A stretch of 64,000 nucleotides of DNA from Pseudomonadales bacterium. GTDB taxonomy: Bacteria; Pseudomonadota; Gammaproteobacteria; Pseudomonadales; Azotimanducaceae. The stretch is from NCBI GenBank assembly GCA_019090615.1, contig JAHRVQ010000084.1, positions 1-64,000 of the forward strand, read 5' to 3'. The notes under the pieces were generated by a model that was not told the origin of the DNA, ran no database searches, and worked only from the letters and a program-made list of their open reading frames with translations. Both the position numbers and the translations under genes were made by a program. Positions 45,000 to 54,998 of this stretch are shown here, piece by piece; within the stretch, counting starts at the first letter, position 1, and every line of letters begins with the position of its first letter.

Positions 45000-46217
45000 A
45001 TGCAGTATATTCAACTAAGCGTCTTCACCCTATGCATATTATTAGCTGCCTGTAGCGGCGGTGGTGGCGGTTCAAGCAACCCAGCCAATATGCCAACGCC
45101 GCCTATACCACCAGTGGTACTAGAGAATACCTTCAACGTGGCCCCGCTAAGCATCCCCACAACCGGTTATGGCCTGCTAAATAACGCCGAACTTGGCACT
45201 GTACTGACCTCGCCCACTACCCACTTTAATATACCTGAAAATACCCTGTCATTTTCCATCAGCCTGACCGGCGAAGATGTTGCTTTTACCGGCCGCAATC
45301 TATTTATCACCGACCTGGTGCAACCTAATGGCAATCCCATTAATAATGCTATCCGTGATCTAACTTTCTGCGATTCAGGGTTGTGTAGTGCCCTGGTACC
45401 TCGCACCCCGCAACTTAATCTCACTGACAATATCATCCCCGCAGGGGAATGGCAGTATAGCCTTGGCACCCTGGCAGCGAGCCTGACGAATATTGATCTT
45501 AATGCCATGACACTCAATATTGCGATCAGAACAGGACCTACGCCTGATTTAGAGGCAGATTTCCCAGCTAGACTAACCATTAAGCCTTTTTTAACCGCAG
45601 TATCCGTGGATACTGACGATATAACGCTGGTCCTGGAGCAATTTAGAATCATTGCTGAAAACAACAATATTGCAGTCGATATACAACCGCTTTCGATAAT
45701 CACTGAGCCTCGCTTCACCGAAGTCTCAGGGGATTTCAACGACCCAGAGACCGCAGCCCTGGTTACTCTCGGCGATGCAAATGCAATTAATATCTTTTTC
45801 CTCGAAGACTTTTCTGGTACCGCAGCAACAGGGCTTATAGGTATTTCTGCTGGGCTGCCAGGCGCATTCGGCACTCAGGGAAAATTCAATGGCGTTTTAA
45901 TTAATGCCAACGCGACTCGAAATAGCGGTGATACATTCTATGCACGCACCACAGCAGAATTCACCTTTCATGAAATAGGCCATTTTATCGGCCTGTATCA
46001 TACTAGCGAACGGCTATTTGGGATCTATGACGTCTTACCCGATACCCAGCAATGTCTCGTCTCAGACGATCTAAATAACAATGGGATAGCAGATTTTAAT
46101 GAATGCCCTGACGGGCTAAACATCATGTTCTGGAATTCCGATCTAAACCTCACTAAGGCGCCATTAAGCAACGATCAAAAAAACGTATTTTTTCTCTCAC
46201 CTCTCGCCAGCCCCTAG
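45000..46217 (+). CDS. Putative metzincin lipoprotein
   Basis: 405 residues. The N-terminus is a lipoprotein signal with lipobox LAAC, giving a lipidated Cys18 and a Gly/Ser-rich linker, so the protein is probably held on the outer membrane. A zinc site HEIGHFIGLYH (His324, Glu325, His328, His334) has the full HExxHxxGxxH metzincin pattern, and about 50 residues later INIMFW supplies the Met-turn (Met376). The region 20-310 is beta-rich with no known fold. Likely a surface or periplasmic metallopeptidase; substrate unknown. No partner gene is evident; the next gene starts 36 bp downstream. Confidence 0.88.
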   Translation: MQYIQLSVFTLCILLAACSGGGGGSSNPANMPTPPIPPVVLENTFNVAPLSIPTTGYGLLNNAELGTVLTSPTTHFNIPENTLSFSISLTGEDVAFTGRNLFITDLVQPNGNPINNAIRDLTFCDSGLCSALVPRTPQLNLTDNIIPAGEWQYSLGTLAASLTNIDLNAMTLNIAIRTGPTPDLEADFPARLTIKPFLTAVSVDTDDITLVLEQFRIIAENNNIAVDIQPLSIITEPRFTEVSGDFNDPETAALVTLGDANAINIFFLEDFSGTAATGLIGISAGLPGAFGTQGKFNGVLINANATRNSGDTFYARTTAEFTFHEIGHFIGLYHTSERLFGIYDVLPDTQQCLVSDDLNNNGIADFNECPDGLNIMFWNSDLNLTKAPLSNDQKNVFFLSPLASP

Positions 46218-46253
46218 TTCGAGATAACCCTACGGCCCTGGCCTGCAACTATT

Positions 46254-47018
46254 ATGCAAATTCATGTTATCGGCGATCTACACGGGTTCTATCCTGAATT
46301 CGAATCCCTGCTAGCTCAAACCGGCATTATTGATCAACAATTAAACTGGTCAGCCAATGATGATCAACTTTGGCTGATCGGTGACCTGTTTGACCGGGGC
46401 CAACAGACCCTGGCCTGTATTGAATTAATCATGAAGCTACAGCTTCAAGCGCCCAATATGGGCGGTCAGGTAGCTTGCCTGCTTGGCAATCACGAACTGA
46501 TGTTTCTTGCAGCGCATAAATTCTCTAACAAACCGGTTGCCGCAAAATTAGTCAGGCAATGGCTCGATTGGGGCGGACATGGGGATGATTTCCAAAATAT
46601 ATCCGCAGCGCAACTAGAATGGTTAAGCCAATTACCTGCAATGGCATTGATTAAAAACAGCTTACTCATCCATGCAGACAACTTGTCATATGTCCGCTAC
46701 GGACAATCTATAACCGAAGTGAACGCATACTTTCAGGCGCTGATGGATAATCTGGATTTCGAATTATGGCAACAGGTACTGACTGCCTTTTCCGCTCGCG
46801 GGGCTTTTAATCTTAGACTTAATGGACCTAAAAATGCAGCCCAAATGCTCCATCTATATGGAGGAAGTAAGATTATTCACGGTCACACACCCATCCCAAT
46901 TGCCTGCGGAAAAACACCCCAGGCGACGCGCAGAGCTTTTAATTATGCCGACGGACTCTGTTATAACGTAGATGCTGGCATCTACCTTGGTAGCCCTGGC
47001 TTCGTTTTTTCCTATTGA
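46254..47018 (+). CDS. Calcineurin-type metallophosphoesterase
   Basis: 254 residues. The two-metal site motifs are GDLHG (7-11), GDLFDRG (near 43-49), GNHELM (near 77-82) and IIHGHTP toward the C-terminus: the PPP-family phosphatase pattern shared by ApaH and bacterial Ser/Thr phosphatases. Whether the substrate is a dinucleotide or a phosphoprotein cannot be decided. The stop codon lies inside the first unit of a 13-bp tandem repeat. Confidence 0.93.
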   Translation: MQIHVIGDLHGFYPEFESLLAQTGIIDQQLNWSANDDQLWLIGDLFDRGQQTLACIELIMKLQLQAPNMGGQVACLLGNHELMFLAAHKFSNKPVAAKLVRQWLDWGGHGDDFQNISAAQLEWLSQLPAMALIKNSLLIHADNLSYVRYGQSITEVNAYFQALMDNLDFELWQQVLTAFSARGAFNLRLNGPKNAAQMLHLYGGSKIIHGHTPIPIACGKTPQATRRAFNYADGLCYNVDAGIYLGSPGFVFSY

Positions 47019-47066
47019 TCTTTCTTGTTGATCTTTCTTGTTGATCTTTCTTGTTGAGCTTTCAGG
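47015..47066 (+). repeat. 13-bp tandem repeat x3-4 between phosphatase and manC
   Basis: TTGATCTTTCTTG at 47015-47027, 47028-47040 and 47041-47053, with a decayed fourth unit to 47066. It starts within the phosphatase stop region and reaches the manC stop, so it fills the whole gap between these convergent genes. Confidence 0.95.
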
Positions 47067-48485
47067 TTAGGCCAGACGGCCATATAAATCATCAATTCGA
47101 ACAATATCATCTTCACCAAGATATTCACCCGACTGCACTTCAATCAGCTCCAGGGGGATTTTACCCGGATTTACCAGGCGGTGTTTTTCACCCAGAGCAA
47201 TATAAGTTGATTCGTTTCTTGAGAGTATAAAGGTATCCTCGCCACGGGTAATTTCGGCAGTACCCTTAACCACGATCCAGTGCTCTGAACGATGAAAATG
47301 TTTTTGCAGGCTAAGACTAGCGCCGGGGTTAACAGTGATACGTTTCACCTGGAAGCCGACACTTTGATCGATACAGTCGTAGGCCCCCCAGGGGCGGTAT
47401 ACCTTGCGATGATTATTTGCTTCGGGCCGTTGCGATGTATTCAATTCACTGACAATGGACTTAACATCCTGCACCTTATCTTTATGTGCAACTAACAGCG
47501 CATCTGCCGTATCCACCACCACCAGGTCATCTACGCCTAGCAATGTTATAAGTCGTTTATCGCAGCGGACATAATTATTTCGGGAACGCTGTTGTAAAAC
47601 ATCGCCGACAAAACAATTACCCGCCGCATCTTTTTTGCTCAAAGACCAGAGTGATGACCAGGAACCAACGTCATTCCAACCTGCGTCTAAAGGTAATACC
47701 ACCGCTTTTTTGGTATTTTCCATCACCGCGTAGTCAATCGAATCGGCTGGGCAACTACTGAATAGCTGTTGATCAAGCCGGATAAAATCAAGATCAATGG
47801 TGGCCGCTGCAAGCGATTGTTGGCTGCTACTGGCGATGCCTGGATTGAATTTTTCAAGCTCCTCAAGATAGCGGCTTGCTTTGAACATAAATAATCCAGC
47901 ATTCCAATAATAATTACCCGCATCAAGATAGGACTGAGCGCTGATTGCATCAGGTTTTTCTACAAACTGATCAACAACTGCCGCCTGCGCATCCAGCCGC
48001 TCACCCCCTCGAATATACCCATAACCTGTCTCAGGATAGGTTGGTACTATGCCAAAGGTTACCAGATAGCCCTGTTTAGCCAGCTCAAAACCATGACATA
48101 TACGGCGCTGAAACTCAGCCGTATCCGCTATAACGTGATCCGCGGCAAGCACCAATAATACTGGATCATCCGCTATATAGTGATTTGCGGCAACAGCCAC
48201 AGCTGGCGCAGTATTTCTCCCCACAGGCTCTAGTACAATATCAAACCTGGACTGACCTGAACGATTTAACTGTTCTGCCACCAGAAATCGATGATCTTCA
48301 TTACAAATAACCATACCAGGATCACAGTCAACTAATCCCTCAAGCCTTAGCACGGTGTCTTGCAGCATTGTGCTCTCATTGACCAACGGTAGAAATTGTT
48401 TAGGATACTGTTTACGTGATAGCGGCCACAATCGAGTCCCAGAACCCCCTGACAAAATAACCGGCTTTATAGTTGTAGCTGTCAC
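47067..48485 (-). CDS. manC: Mannose-1-phosphate guanylyltransferase/mannose-6-phosphate isomerase
   Basis: Makes GDP-mannose for polysaccharide synthesis. 472 residues. N-terminal nucleotidyltransferase ILSGGSGTRLWPLSRKQYPK, PVGRNTAPAVAVAA, FVEKPD; C-terminal type II PMI cupin with RPWGAYDCID, QKHFHRSEHW and EVQSGEYLGEDDIVR. It belongs to the AlgA/CpsB/ManC group. It sits at the left edge of the polysaccharide locus and diverges from the dehydrogenase gene, sharing a 437-bp intergenic region. Confidence 0.95.
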   Translation of the reverse strand: MTATTIKPVILSGGSGTRLWPLSRKQYPKQFLPLVNESTMLQDTVLRLEGLVDCDPGMVICNEDHRFLVAEQLNRSGQSRFDIVLEPVGRNTAPAVAVAANHYIADDPVLLVLAADHVIADTAEFQRRICHGFELAKQGYLVTFGIVPTYPETGYGYIRGGERLDAQAAVVDQFVEKPDAISAQSYLDAGNYYWNAGLFMFKASRYLEELEKFNPGIASSSQQSLAAATIDLDFIRLDQQLFSSCPADSIDYAVMENTKKAVVLPLDAGWNDVGSWSSLWSLSKKDAAGNCFVGDVLQQRSRNNYVRCDKRLITLLGVDDLVVVDTADALLVAHKDKVQDVKSIVSELNTSQRPEANNHRKVYRPWGAYDCIDQSVGFQVKRITVNPGASLSLQKHFHRSEHWIVVKGTAEITRGEDTFILSRNESTYIALGEKHRLVNPGKIPLELIEVQSGEYLGEDDIVRIDDLYGRLA

Positions 48486-48922
48486 TCAGTAATTCCTGCC
48501 CATTAGATATTGAGATTTAACGATTGATGGTAGCGACTGAAAGAGCAAAACAAGCCCGTTTAAATTATAAAATTTCCAACACCAGATCCCAGTCCTAAGT
48601 GCATTTTGTGCGGGGAATTTCTATTGACCTTAGCCTGCAGGGATATTCTACCTGTAACTGTTCAACTTACCTAACTTCAATTACCCAGGAGAATACTGCC
48701 GCCCTTTTGGCAGACCACAGTTATCGTGCATATCTAATGACCAAAAACTTTCCTTAACATTTTTTTCGCACAAGAATATTATTCGTCAGCTGTGAAACGG
48801 ATACGTTATACTGCGCCTTGGCAGCAATAAAAACTAAAGCACCTTTGATTAAATGCATCGACGCAAATTCGGTATTAAATCACGATTCATAGCAGCATGA
48901 AATTTCAGGAATTAATAGACTA
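48486..48922. other. Divergent promoter region of the polysaccharide locus
   Basis: 437 bp between manC and the dehydrogenase gene with no ORF worth calling. TTCGTC (48782-48787) and TATACT (48807-48812), 19 bp apart, may be a plus-strand promoter about 110 bp before the dehydrogenase ATG; spacing is longer than ideal. GGAGAATACTGCC near 48690 is unexplained. No riboswitch identified. Confidence 0.5.
48782..48812 (+). promoter_or_regulatory. Possible sigma70 promoter for the TviB-like gene
   Basis: Weak -35 TTCGTC and good -10 TATACT with a 19-bp spacer. Marked as tentative because the -35 and spacing are poor. Confidence 0.25.
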
Positions 48923-50200
48923 ATGGAACTCAAGCAAAACCCAGTCATCGCAATTATTGGTCTTGGATACGTCGGACTACCCCTGGCAGTAGAATTTGCA
49001 AAACAATATTCAACCATTGGTTTTGACATCGACCCCGATCGAATTTCTGCGCTACAACAGGGGAATGATGTAACCCTTGAAGTCGACAGCCAGGAATTGG
49101 CCGTCGTAGATAAATTAAGCTTCGTCTCCGAGGCATCAAAAATTGCCAACGCAGATATATATATCATCACAGTACCCACCCCTATTGACGAATATAAGAG
49201 GCCAGATTTAAGTCACCTGCAACAGGCAAGCGCCATGTTGGGCACGGTACTTAGTCGCAATAATATCGTCATATATGAATCCACAGTTTATCCAGGCGCA
49301 ACCGAAGAAGAATGTATTCCAATATTGTCAAGCCACTCTGGCCTCAAATTTAACCAGGATTTTTATGCCGGTTACAGCCCCGAACGCATAAACCCGGGTG
49401 ATAAAACCCATCGAATTACCTCGATCAAAAAAGTCACTTCTGGCAGCACGCCAGAAATTGCCGACTATATCGATTCACTTTATCTCAGTATCATCTCGGC
49501 TGGCACGCATAAAACCAGCAGCATTAAAGTTGCAGAAGCCGCCAAAGTAATAGAAAACACCCAACGCGATCTAAATATAGCGCTTATTAATGAACTCGCC
49601 ATTATTTTCAATAAACTCGATATTAATACTACGGAAGTCTTAGAGGCCGCCGGCAGCAAATGGAATTTTTTACCCTTTAAACCAGGTCTGGTGGGCGGTC
49701 ATTGTATTGGTGTAGACCCCTATTATCTCACCCATAAAGCCCAGCAATTTGGCTACCATCCAGAGATAATTCTTGCTGGGCGCAGAATGAATGATAGCAT
49801 GGGACACTATATCGTCTCACAATTAGTCAAAAAAATGATCCAGAAGAACATACAGGTAGCGAAGTCCAACATACTCATAATGGGGTTAGCTTTTAAAGAG
49901 AATTGCCCAGATATTCGCAACACCCGTATCATTGACATAATCAATGAACTCCAGGAATATGGCGCAAACGTAGATATATTTGACCCTTTGGTTGATGCCA
50001 ATACCGCAGCCAGAACCTACGCGATAAAACTCATCGATCAACCAGAGCAAAATCATTATCATGCAGTTCTACTGGCAGTCGCACATGACGAATTTAAGCA
50101 CCTAGGAGCTGATAAAATTCGAAGTTTAGGCAACGACACAGCAATCTTATTTGATGTTAAAAACATACTCCCCAAAGACACCGTTGACGGGTGGTTATAG
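48923..50200 (+). CDS. UDP-N-acetyl-hexosamine 6-dehydrogenase (TviB/WbpO-like)
   Basis: 425 residues. Oxidises the C6 of UDP-GlcNAc or UDP-GalNAc to the uronic acid with NAD+. N-terminal Rossmann domain [14 protein letters not shown], middle [22 protein letters not shown] with the catalytic residues, and [17 protein letters not shown] carrying the nucleophilic cysteine; the C-terminal UDP-binding domain includes [19 protein letters not shown]. The THKA after YYL and the paired epimerase gene favour the TviB/WbpO subgroup (Vi antigen, O-antigens) over UDP-glucose dehydrogenase. Followed after 4 bp by the epimerase. Confidence 0.92.
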   Translation: MELKQNPVIAIIGLGYVGLPLAVEFAKQYSTIGFDIDPDRISALQQGNDVTLEVDSQELAVVDKLSFVSEASKIANADIYIITVPTPIDEYKRPDLSHLQQASAMLGTVLSRNNIVIYESTVYPGATEEECIPILSSHSGLKFNQDFYAGYSPERINPGDKTHRITSIKKVTSGSTPEIADYIDSLYLSIISAGTHKTSSIKVAEAAKVIENTQRDLNIALINELAIIFNKLDINTTEVLEAAGSKWNFLPFKPGLVGGHCIGVDPYYLTHKAQQFGYHPEIILAGRRMNDSMGHYIVSQLVKKMIQKNIQVAKSNILIMGLAFKENCPDIRNTRIIDIINELQEYGANVDIFDPLVDANTAARTYAIKLIDQPEQNHYHAVLLAVAHDEFKHLGADKIRSLGNDTAILFDVKNILPKDTVDGWL

Positions 50201-50204
50201 ATAA

Positions 50205-51251
50205 ATGACGCCATTAACACCGAACAAATATAGTGCAATCAAACGCTCCCTCAACAATTCTTCAAAAACCTGGTTGATTACCGGCGTCGCGGGCTTTATT
50301 GGCAGTCATCTTTTGCAACATCTGCTCAGCCTTAATCAAACAGTCATCGGGCTGGATAATTTCAGCACCGGTTTCCAACATAATCTTGACGCGGTACAAG
50401 CAATTACCACGGGCTCGCAATGGCAACGTTTCACATTTATTAAAGGTGACATCTGTCATCTGCAAGACTGTATCCAGGCAACTCAAGGTGTCGACTATGT
50501 ATTACACCAGGCCGCACTTGGCAGTGTTCCGCGTAGCCTGGACGACCCAATCAAAACCAACAACAACAATATCAACGGCTTTCTGAACATGTTAGTGGCC
50601 GCACGAGATGAAAAAGTTTCCAGCTTTACTTATGCGGCATCAAGCTCCACCTATGGTGACCATCCGGCCTTACCCAAAGTCGAAGAGAATATCGGCCATC
50701 CGTTATCCCCTTACGCAGTCACTAAATATGTTAACGAACTATATGCCGAGGTTTTTGCTCGCAACTATAATTTTAATTGTATTGGCCTGCGCTATTTTAA
50801 CGTATTTGGCCAACGACAAAACCCAAATGGCAGTTATGCAGCTGTCATCCCCACCTGGACATCCGCCCTGATAAAAGGCAATACCGTCTATATCAACGGC
50901 AATGGAGAAACCAGCCGCGATTTTTGCTTTATCGACAACACAGTGCAAATGAACATCCTTGCCGCAACCGCACCCGCCGCCGCACGCAACCAGATCTATA
51001 ATGTCGCACTTGGGGAGCGGACATCACTAAATGATCTATTCAATCTGATTAAAACAACACTCAGCTCTCTGGGACTAGCAGTAGCAGCAGTAAAACCCAG
51101 CTACCGCGATTTTCGGCCTGGAGATGTATTACATTCTCAGGCAGATATCAGCAAAGCTATCAAACATTTAGGCTTTCATCCCGAATACACGCTTGCAGAT
51201 GGCATAATTGCTGCGATGCCATGGTACAAGGAAAACGTTAGTGCGGAATAA
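50205..51251 (+). CDS. UDP-N-acetylglucosamine 4-epimerase (TviC/WbpP-like)
   Basis: 348 residues, extended [19 protein letters not shown] is the NAD-binding loop, [16 protein letters not shown] and [12 protein letters not shown] give the Ser and Tyr-x-x-x-Lys catalytic residues, and GDGETSRDF-like [15 protein letters not shown] follows. The length and the N-terminal extension fit TviC/WbpP, which interconvert UDP-GlcNAc and UDP-GalNAc. With the adjacent dehydrogenase it can supply UDP-GalNAc-uronic acid. Confidence 0.92.
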   Translation: MTPLTPNKYSAIKRSLNNSSKTWLITGVAGFIGSHLLQHLLSLNQTVIGLDNFSTGFQHNLDAVQAITTGSQWQRFTFIKGDICHLQDCIQATQGVDYVLHQAALGSVPRSLDDPIKTNNNNINGFLNMLVAARDEKVSSFTYAASSSTYGDHPALPKVEENIGHPLSPYAVTKYVNELYAEVFARNYNFNCIGLRYFNVFGQRQNPNGSYAAVIPTWTSALIKGNTVYINGNGETSRDFCFIDNTVQMNILAATAPAAARNQIYNVALGERTSLNDLFNLIKTTLSSLGLAVAAVKPSYRDFRPGDVLHSQADISKAIKHLGFHPEYTLADGIIAAMPWYKENVSAE

Positions 51252-51375
51252 CACACATTATCTCATCAACCCACAACAACCGTTAACATACTGCTCCTTA
51301 CCTGTTGAGAGCATCTTTCCTATTGACAGCACGTCAATATATTAATTGCACCATTGAAACAGCAACGACACAGAC

Positions 51376-52824
51376 ATGTCAGATAACAAGGATAAAATTC
51401 TATTCTACGGTTATCTGCTCTTATTGATATACATTCCCTTACCCCTCGCCAGTAATCGCCCCTGGGCCTGGGCGGTGATGGAAATATGGATTTTCTGTCT
51501 CTGCATAACATGGCTAGTGTTATTCCTGAGGTCTGACGTCAGACCTTCAAATTCCCTGCTCAAAGCGCGCATCCCAATTTACCTACTCTGTTGGGTTATC
51601 CTCTGGATTGGTATACAAACTCTACCATTACAAACTCTGCCGCTAAAAACTATAACAGCTGAGACCAATCACCAGGCATCAACTGAACTGTTAACATCGA
51701 TAATTAACCCTGGCGCTTATATTAGTCTCAATCCAGCAGCAGGCAAAACCGCTTTGCTTAAATCAACGGCCTATCTATTGCTATTTATGCTGACCCTACA
51801 ACTGGTGCGGAGCCATCATCGCCTGAGAACCACTATGCTACTTTTAATTGCCGCTGGATCCTGCCAGGCAATTTTTGCCAGCCTTATGCTATCTACCAAT
51901 TTCGGCTCAGCGACCCAGGCTCATGGCACATTTGTCAACAGTAACCATCTCGGCGCCTATCTAGAAATGTCAGCCGCACTGGTCGTCGGTCTGCTATTGG
52001 CAAACAGAATACATCCAAAACCCCTGCCGCAAACACTACCCGCGAGCGGGCTCTTGGGCTATCTAGAATTGAACACGCCGCTATTAATATGCCTGTTACT
52101 GATGAGTATCACGATTGCACTCACAGGCTCCAGAATGGCCATTCTGGCTTTGCTGGCAAGCTTTTTTTTAACGTTTTTGGTGGCAATTTTAAACGCTCGA
52201 ACTGTAAAATTATTGCCAGCACCAACTTTCGCTAGATTAATTTATCATAAAATAAAAAATTTTCGCAAACTGCTAAAGGTCGGAATACTTGTATCAACCT
52301 TATGCTGCGCGATGATTTTTCTTGCAGGACTTTTTATTACTACGGTCAACAACGGCAGTCGTTCTGTCCTTAACAAAATTGCTAGCGGGTTAGCGCATGA
52401 AAACCGATTTGATTACTACTTATATAGCCTGAACATGCTATCGGATTATTGGCTAACGGGTATAGGTGCTGGCGCATTTTACGGCGTTTTCCCGCATTAC
52501 CGCACCCAAAAAATACAGGAATTTATCCATCACGCGCACAATGACTACCTGGAATTTTTGGTCGAACTCGGCCTTATAGGTTTTCTCCCTTTAAGCCTGT
52601 TTGTGATAAGTTGTTTTACCGCTGCAATCAAGGCTCAGCATATACGCTCCTCCCCCCTAATGCGTGGCGTGGCCTACGCCTGCATTATGGCCATCACCGC
52701 TATGCTAATCCATTCGGCTGTTGACTTTAATCTGCAAATTCCCGCCAACGCCAGTCTATTTATAATCGTCTGCGCTCTGCCCTGGATCTGCCTTCATACA
52801 GAGCGCGCAAAAAAGCGCAACTAA
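51376..52824 (+). CDS. O-antigen ligase/polymerase family membrane protein
   Basis: 482 residues with about ten or eleven membrane helices. The Wzy_C-type signature lies near 385-415: HHAHNDYLEFLVELGLIGFL, preceded by WLTGIGAGAFYGVFPHYRT. This family includes WaaL ligases and Wzy polymerases, which cannot be told apart from sequence. LQTLPLQTLPLKT (about 76-88) derives from a small in-frame duplication. Separated from the epimerase gene by 124 bp and convergent with the next operon, 10 bp apart. Confidence 0.88.
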   Translation: MSDNKDKILFYGYLLLLIYIPLPLASNRPWAWAVMEIWIFCLCITWLVLFLRSDVRPSNSLLKARIPIYLLCWVILWIGIQTLPLQTLPLKTITAETNHQASTELLTSIINPGAYISLNPAAGKTALLKSTAYLLLFMLTLQLVRSHHRLRTTMLLLIAAGSCQAIFASLMLSTNFGSATQAHGTFVNSNHLGAYLEMSAALVVGLLLANRIHPKPLPQTLPASGLLGYLELNTPLLICLLLMSITIALTGSRMAILALLASFFLTFLVAILNARTVKLLPAPTFARLIYHKIKNFRKLLKVGILVSTLCCAMIFLAGLFITTVNNGSRSVLNKIASGLAHENRFDYYLYSLNMLSDYWLTGIGAGAFYGVFPHYRTQKIQEFIHHAHNDYLEFLVELGLIGFLPLSLFVISCFTAAIKAQHIRSSPLMRGVAYACIMAITAMLIHSAVDFNLQIPANASLFIIVCALPWICLHTERAKKRN

Positions 52825-52834
52825 CCAAAAAGTA

Positions 52835-53995
52835 TCAACCGGCTTTGTTGTTGCTTAAGGGACGCGAAATACCTGACAGGCAATCAATATACGCCTGAAT
52901 AACAATATCCTCCGAAAACTGGCTTTCCATACGTTCTCTGGCGGCGAGAGAAAATTGATCCAAGCTGGCATCAGGCATTTCAATAATGCGCCGCATAACC
53001 AAAGCCAGGTCTGATGAACTTTTGACTTCACATAACCAGCCCGTTTTACCATCCTCAACAGCCTGCCGACATCCTGGCACATCCGTTACGATGGCTGGTC
53101 GTCCAAGACTGGCAGCTTCCAGCACAGTACGCGGCATACCTTCTCGATAAGATGGCAGCACCAGCACATGGGCCTGCCTTATCCAGCTAATAACATCGTC
53201 ACGATAGCCAACATATTCAACCGCAGCCTGCCGCTGCCAGGAAACAATTTCTGCCTCACCAATTGCCGACCGATTACTCACACCACCTGGCCCCAATAAA
53301 ATGAACCTTGATTGCGGATAATTTAGTTTTATTTTTGCTGCTGCAGCAACATATTCGCGCACGCCCTTATCGGCAATCAAACGCGCAATCATAATAAAGA
53401 CTCTGGGTTGACCCTGCGGTAACGGGGTATAAGCATAAAACACACAATCTATACCTGAGCCAGGTAAAAGTTTGGCTTTAGCGGCATTAACCAGTCGCTG
53501 ATCAATAAAGGTATTTTTATCCTCTTCATTTTGAAAAAAAACTCGATCGGCACCATCATTTGCCAATCTATAGAGTTTTTTTGCCAAACCATAAACTGCA
53601 CCCTTATGCAAAAAAGCAGTTCCCAGGCCAGAAATATTATTGCAATAAGGTATGCCTAACAGCCTGCAACAAAGACCAAAATAGATATTCATTTTGATCG
53701 TAAAATTAAAAACAAAACACGGCTTAGTTTTTTTCAGGGAATAAAAAATAGCCCATAAAGAACGTAGTTCTTGCAGCGGCCCTATATTGCTGCCTTGCAA
53801 ATTTATTTCTATATAGTCTGCACCAAGGGCCTCAAGCTCAAGGCTATAAGCATCCTTTGGTGCGAGACAAATAACGTGAAAACCTTTTTCTAACAATTTC
53901 AAAATAGTGTTGCGGCGAAACTTCAACAAATACCAGGAAGTATTTGAAGTCAATAATATGCTGCCACGCTGATTTGAGGGTTGATTTGAGCCCAT
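52835..53995 (-). CDS. Glycosyltransferase family 4
   Basis: 386 residues, GT-B fold. The C-terminal donor-binding region shows IMIARLIADKGVREYVAAA, ILLGPGGV, YVGYRDDVISWIRQAHVLVL and SYREGMPRTVLEAASLGRP, with the Glu-rich E-x7-E motif. N-terminal ILLTSNTSWYLLKFRRN resembles PglA/WbpX-like enzymes acting on lipid-linked sugars. Last gene of the seven-gene minus-strand operon, 12 bp after the deacetylase gene. Confidence 0.92.
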   Translation of the reverse strand: MGSNQPSNQRGSILLTSNTSWYLLKFRRNTILKLLEKGFHVICLAPKDAYSLELEALGADYIEINLQGSNIGPLQELRSLWAIFYSLKKTKPCFVFNFTIKMNIYFGLCCRLLGIPYCNNISGLGTAFLHKGAVYGLAKKLYRLANDGADRVFFQNEEDKNTFIDQRLVNAAKAKLLPGSGIDCVFYAYTPLPQGQPRVFIMIARLIADKGVREYVAAAAKIKLNYPQSRFILLGPGGVSNRSAIGEAEIVSWQRQAAVEYVGYRDDVISWIRQAHVLVLPSYREGMPRTVLEAASLGRPAIVTDVPGCRQAVEDGKTGWLCEVKSSSDLALVMRRIIEMPDASLDQFSLAARERMESQFSEDIVIQAYIDCLSGISRPLSNNKAG

Positions 53996-54007
53996 ATATT
54001 ATGACAA

Positions 54008-54997
54008 CTATTTAGTTATCTGCAGGTTAACAGGAGGTACAACTGGGCGTCGTTTGAGTAATCCAGCCAATTTTTCTTCATAAACCAAACGACCCATCAA
54101 TCGATACCTGAACCATGCCAGACCATCACTACGCAACACTGGCACACGCGGCAAACGAAACGGATCTAAACAGTCAGTCAAAAATCCGCCACCGCCGACC
54201 AACGCGACTGAAGCGTAATATTGCCGAACCAATTTCTCGCATGACAAGTTCCAGGCGCCTCTTGGGTATGAAAAATGCTTGGGTCTACACCCCAGATACG
54301 TTTCAAATAAATCGCCTGCCTGGTCAATATCTCGCACTACATCTTTTGCCAAAAGCGAAGGATATTCCTTATGCGTATGGCTATGCGCTGCGACCGTAAC
54401 GTCGGTTGATTGCTGTAGCAATTTCAACATAGCCCAGCTCATTGGGCGCAATACCTGATCGCCATTCACAGCACTATGATCAACCCCCGACAAGTTAACT
54501 TTCGCCAATAACCCCCGACTAACAGGAGTTTGATCAGGGCACTGAATAAACTCAGTGGGAATATAGACGGTGGAAGGCAAGTCAAGTGCTTTCAGCAATG
54601 GCCAAGCCAATAAGTAAAAGTCCTCATAGCCATCATCAAAGGTCAGCACAACTTTCAAGCGCCTGTTTTCCCGCCGCGCATTGGCAAATGGGTCTTCGGA
54701 TATCCACCCACCTGGCAGCTCATCTAGCAATTCTGCCTTAGCATCTTTTGGTTGTCGAGGATCTGACTTTCCAGCCGCTAAATGTAACGCCTGCTCTAAC
54801 GATATAACCTCAGTATTGGCAGCTAACCAATGCATCTGAGCAGAGAAATCGGCAAAAGGAATATCTAGCTCAAGTGCCAAATTACCGGTCACACGATGGT
54901 AATTGAGTACCACAACATCAGGCCGGGTGTAGTTGACGGATGTCATAAGTACCGACAGACCTTTCACGCAGCTTCTAAGCCAACTCTTCAGCGACAT
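54008..54997 (-). CDS. Polysaccharide deacetylase family protein (NodB-like)
   Basis: 329 residues. VVLNYHRV, LTFDDGYEDFYLLAWPLLK (TFDDG with the catalytic Asp pair), AAHSHTHKEYP (His metal ligands) and FSYPRGAWN define carbohydrate esterase family 4. Such enzymes remove acetyl groups from exopolysaccharide or lipid-linked sugars. No signal peptide is evident; the N-terminal SLKSWLRSCVKGLSVLMTSV is at most amphipathic, so the site of action is uncertain. Starts 1 bp after the preceding gene. Confidence 0.93.
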   Translation of the reverse strand: MSLKSWLRSCVKGLSVLMTSVNYTRPDVVVLNYHRVTGNLALELDIPFADFSAQMHWLAANTEVISLEQALHLAAGKSDPRQPKDAKAELLDELPGGWISEDPFANARRENRRLKVVLTFDDGYEDFYLLAWPLLKALDLPSTVYIPTEFIQCPDQTPVSRGLLAKVNLSGVDHSAVNGDQVLRPMSWAMLKLLQQSTDVTVAAHSHTHKEYPSLLAKDVVRDIDQAGDLFETYLGCRPKHFSYPRGAWNLSCEKLVRQYYASVALVGGGGFLTDCLDPFRLPRVPVLRSDGLAWFRYRLMGRLVYEEKLAGLLKRRPVVPPVNLQITK

Positions 54998-54998
54998 T

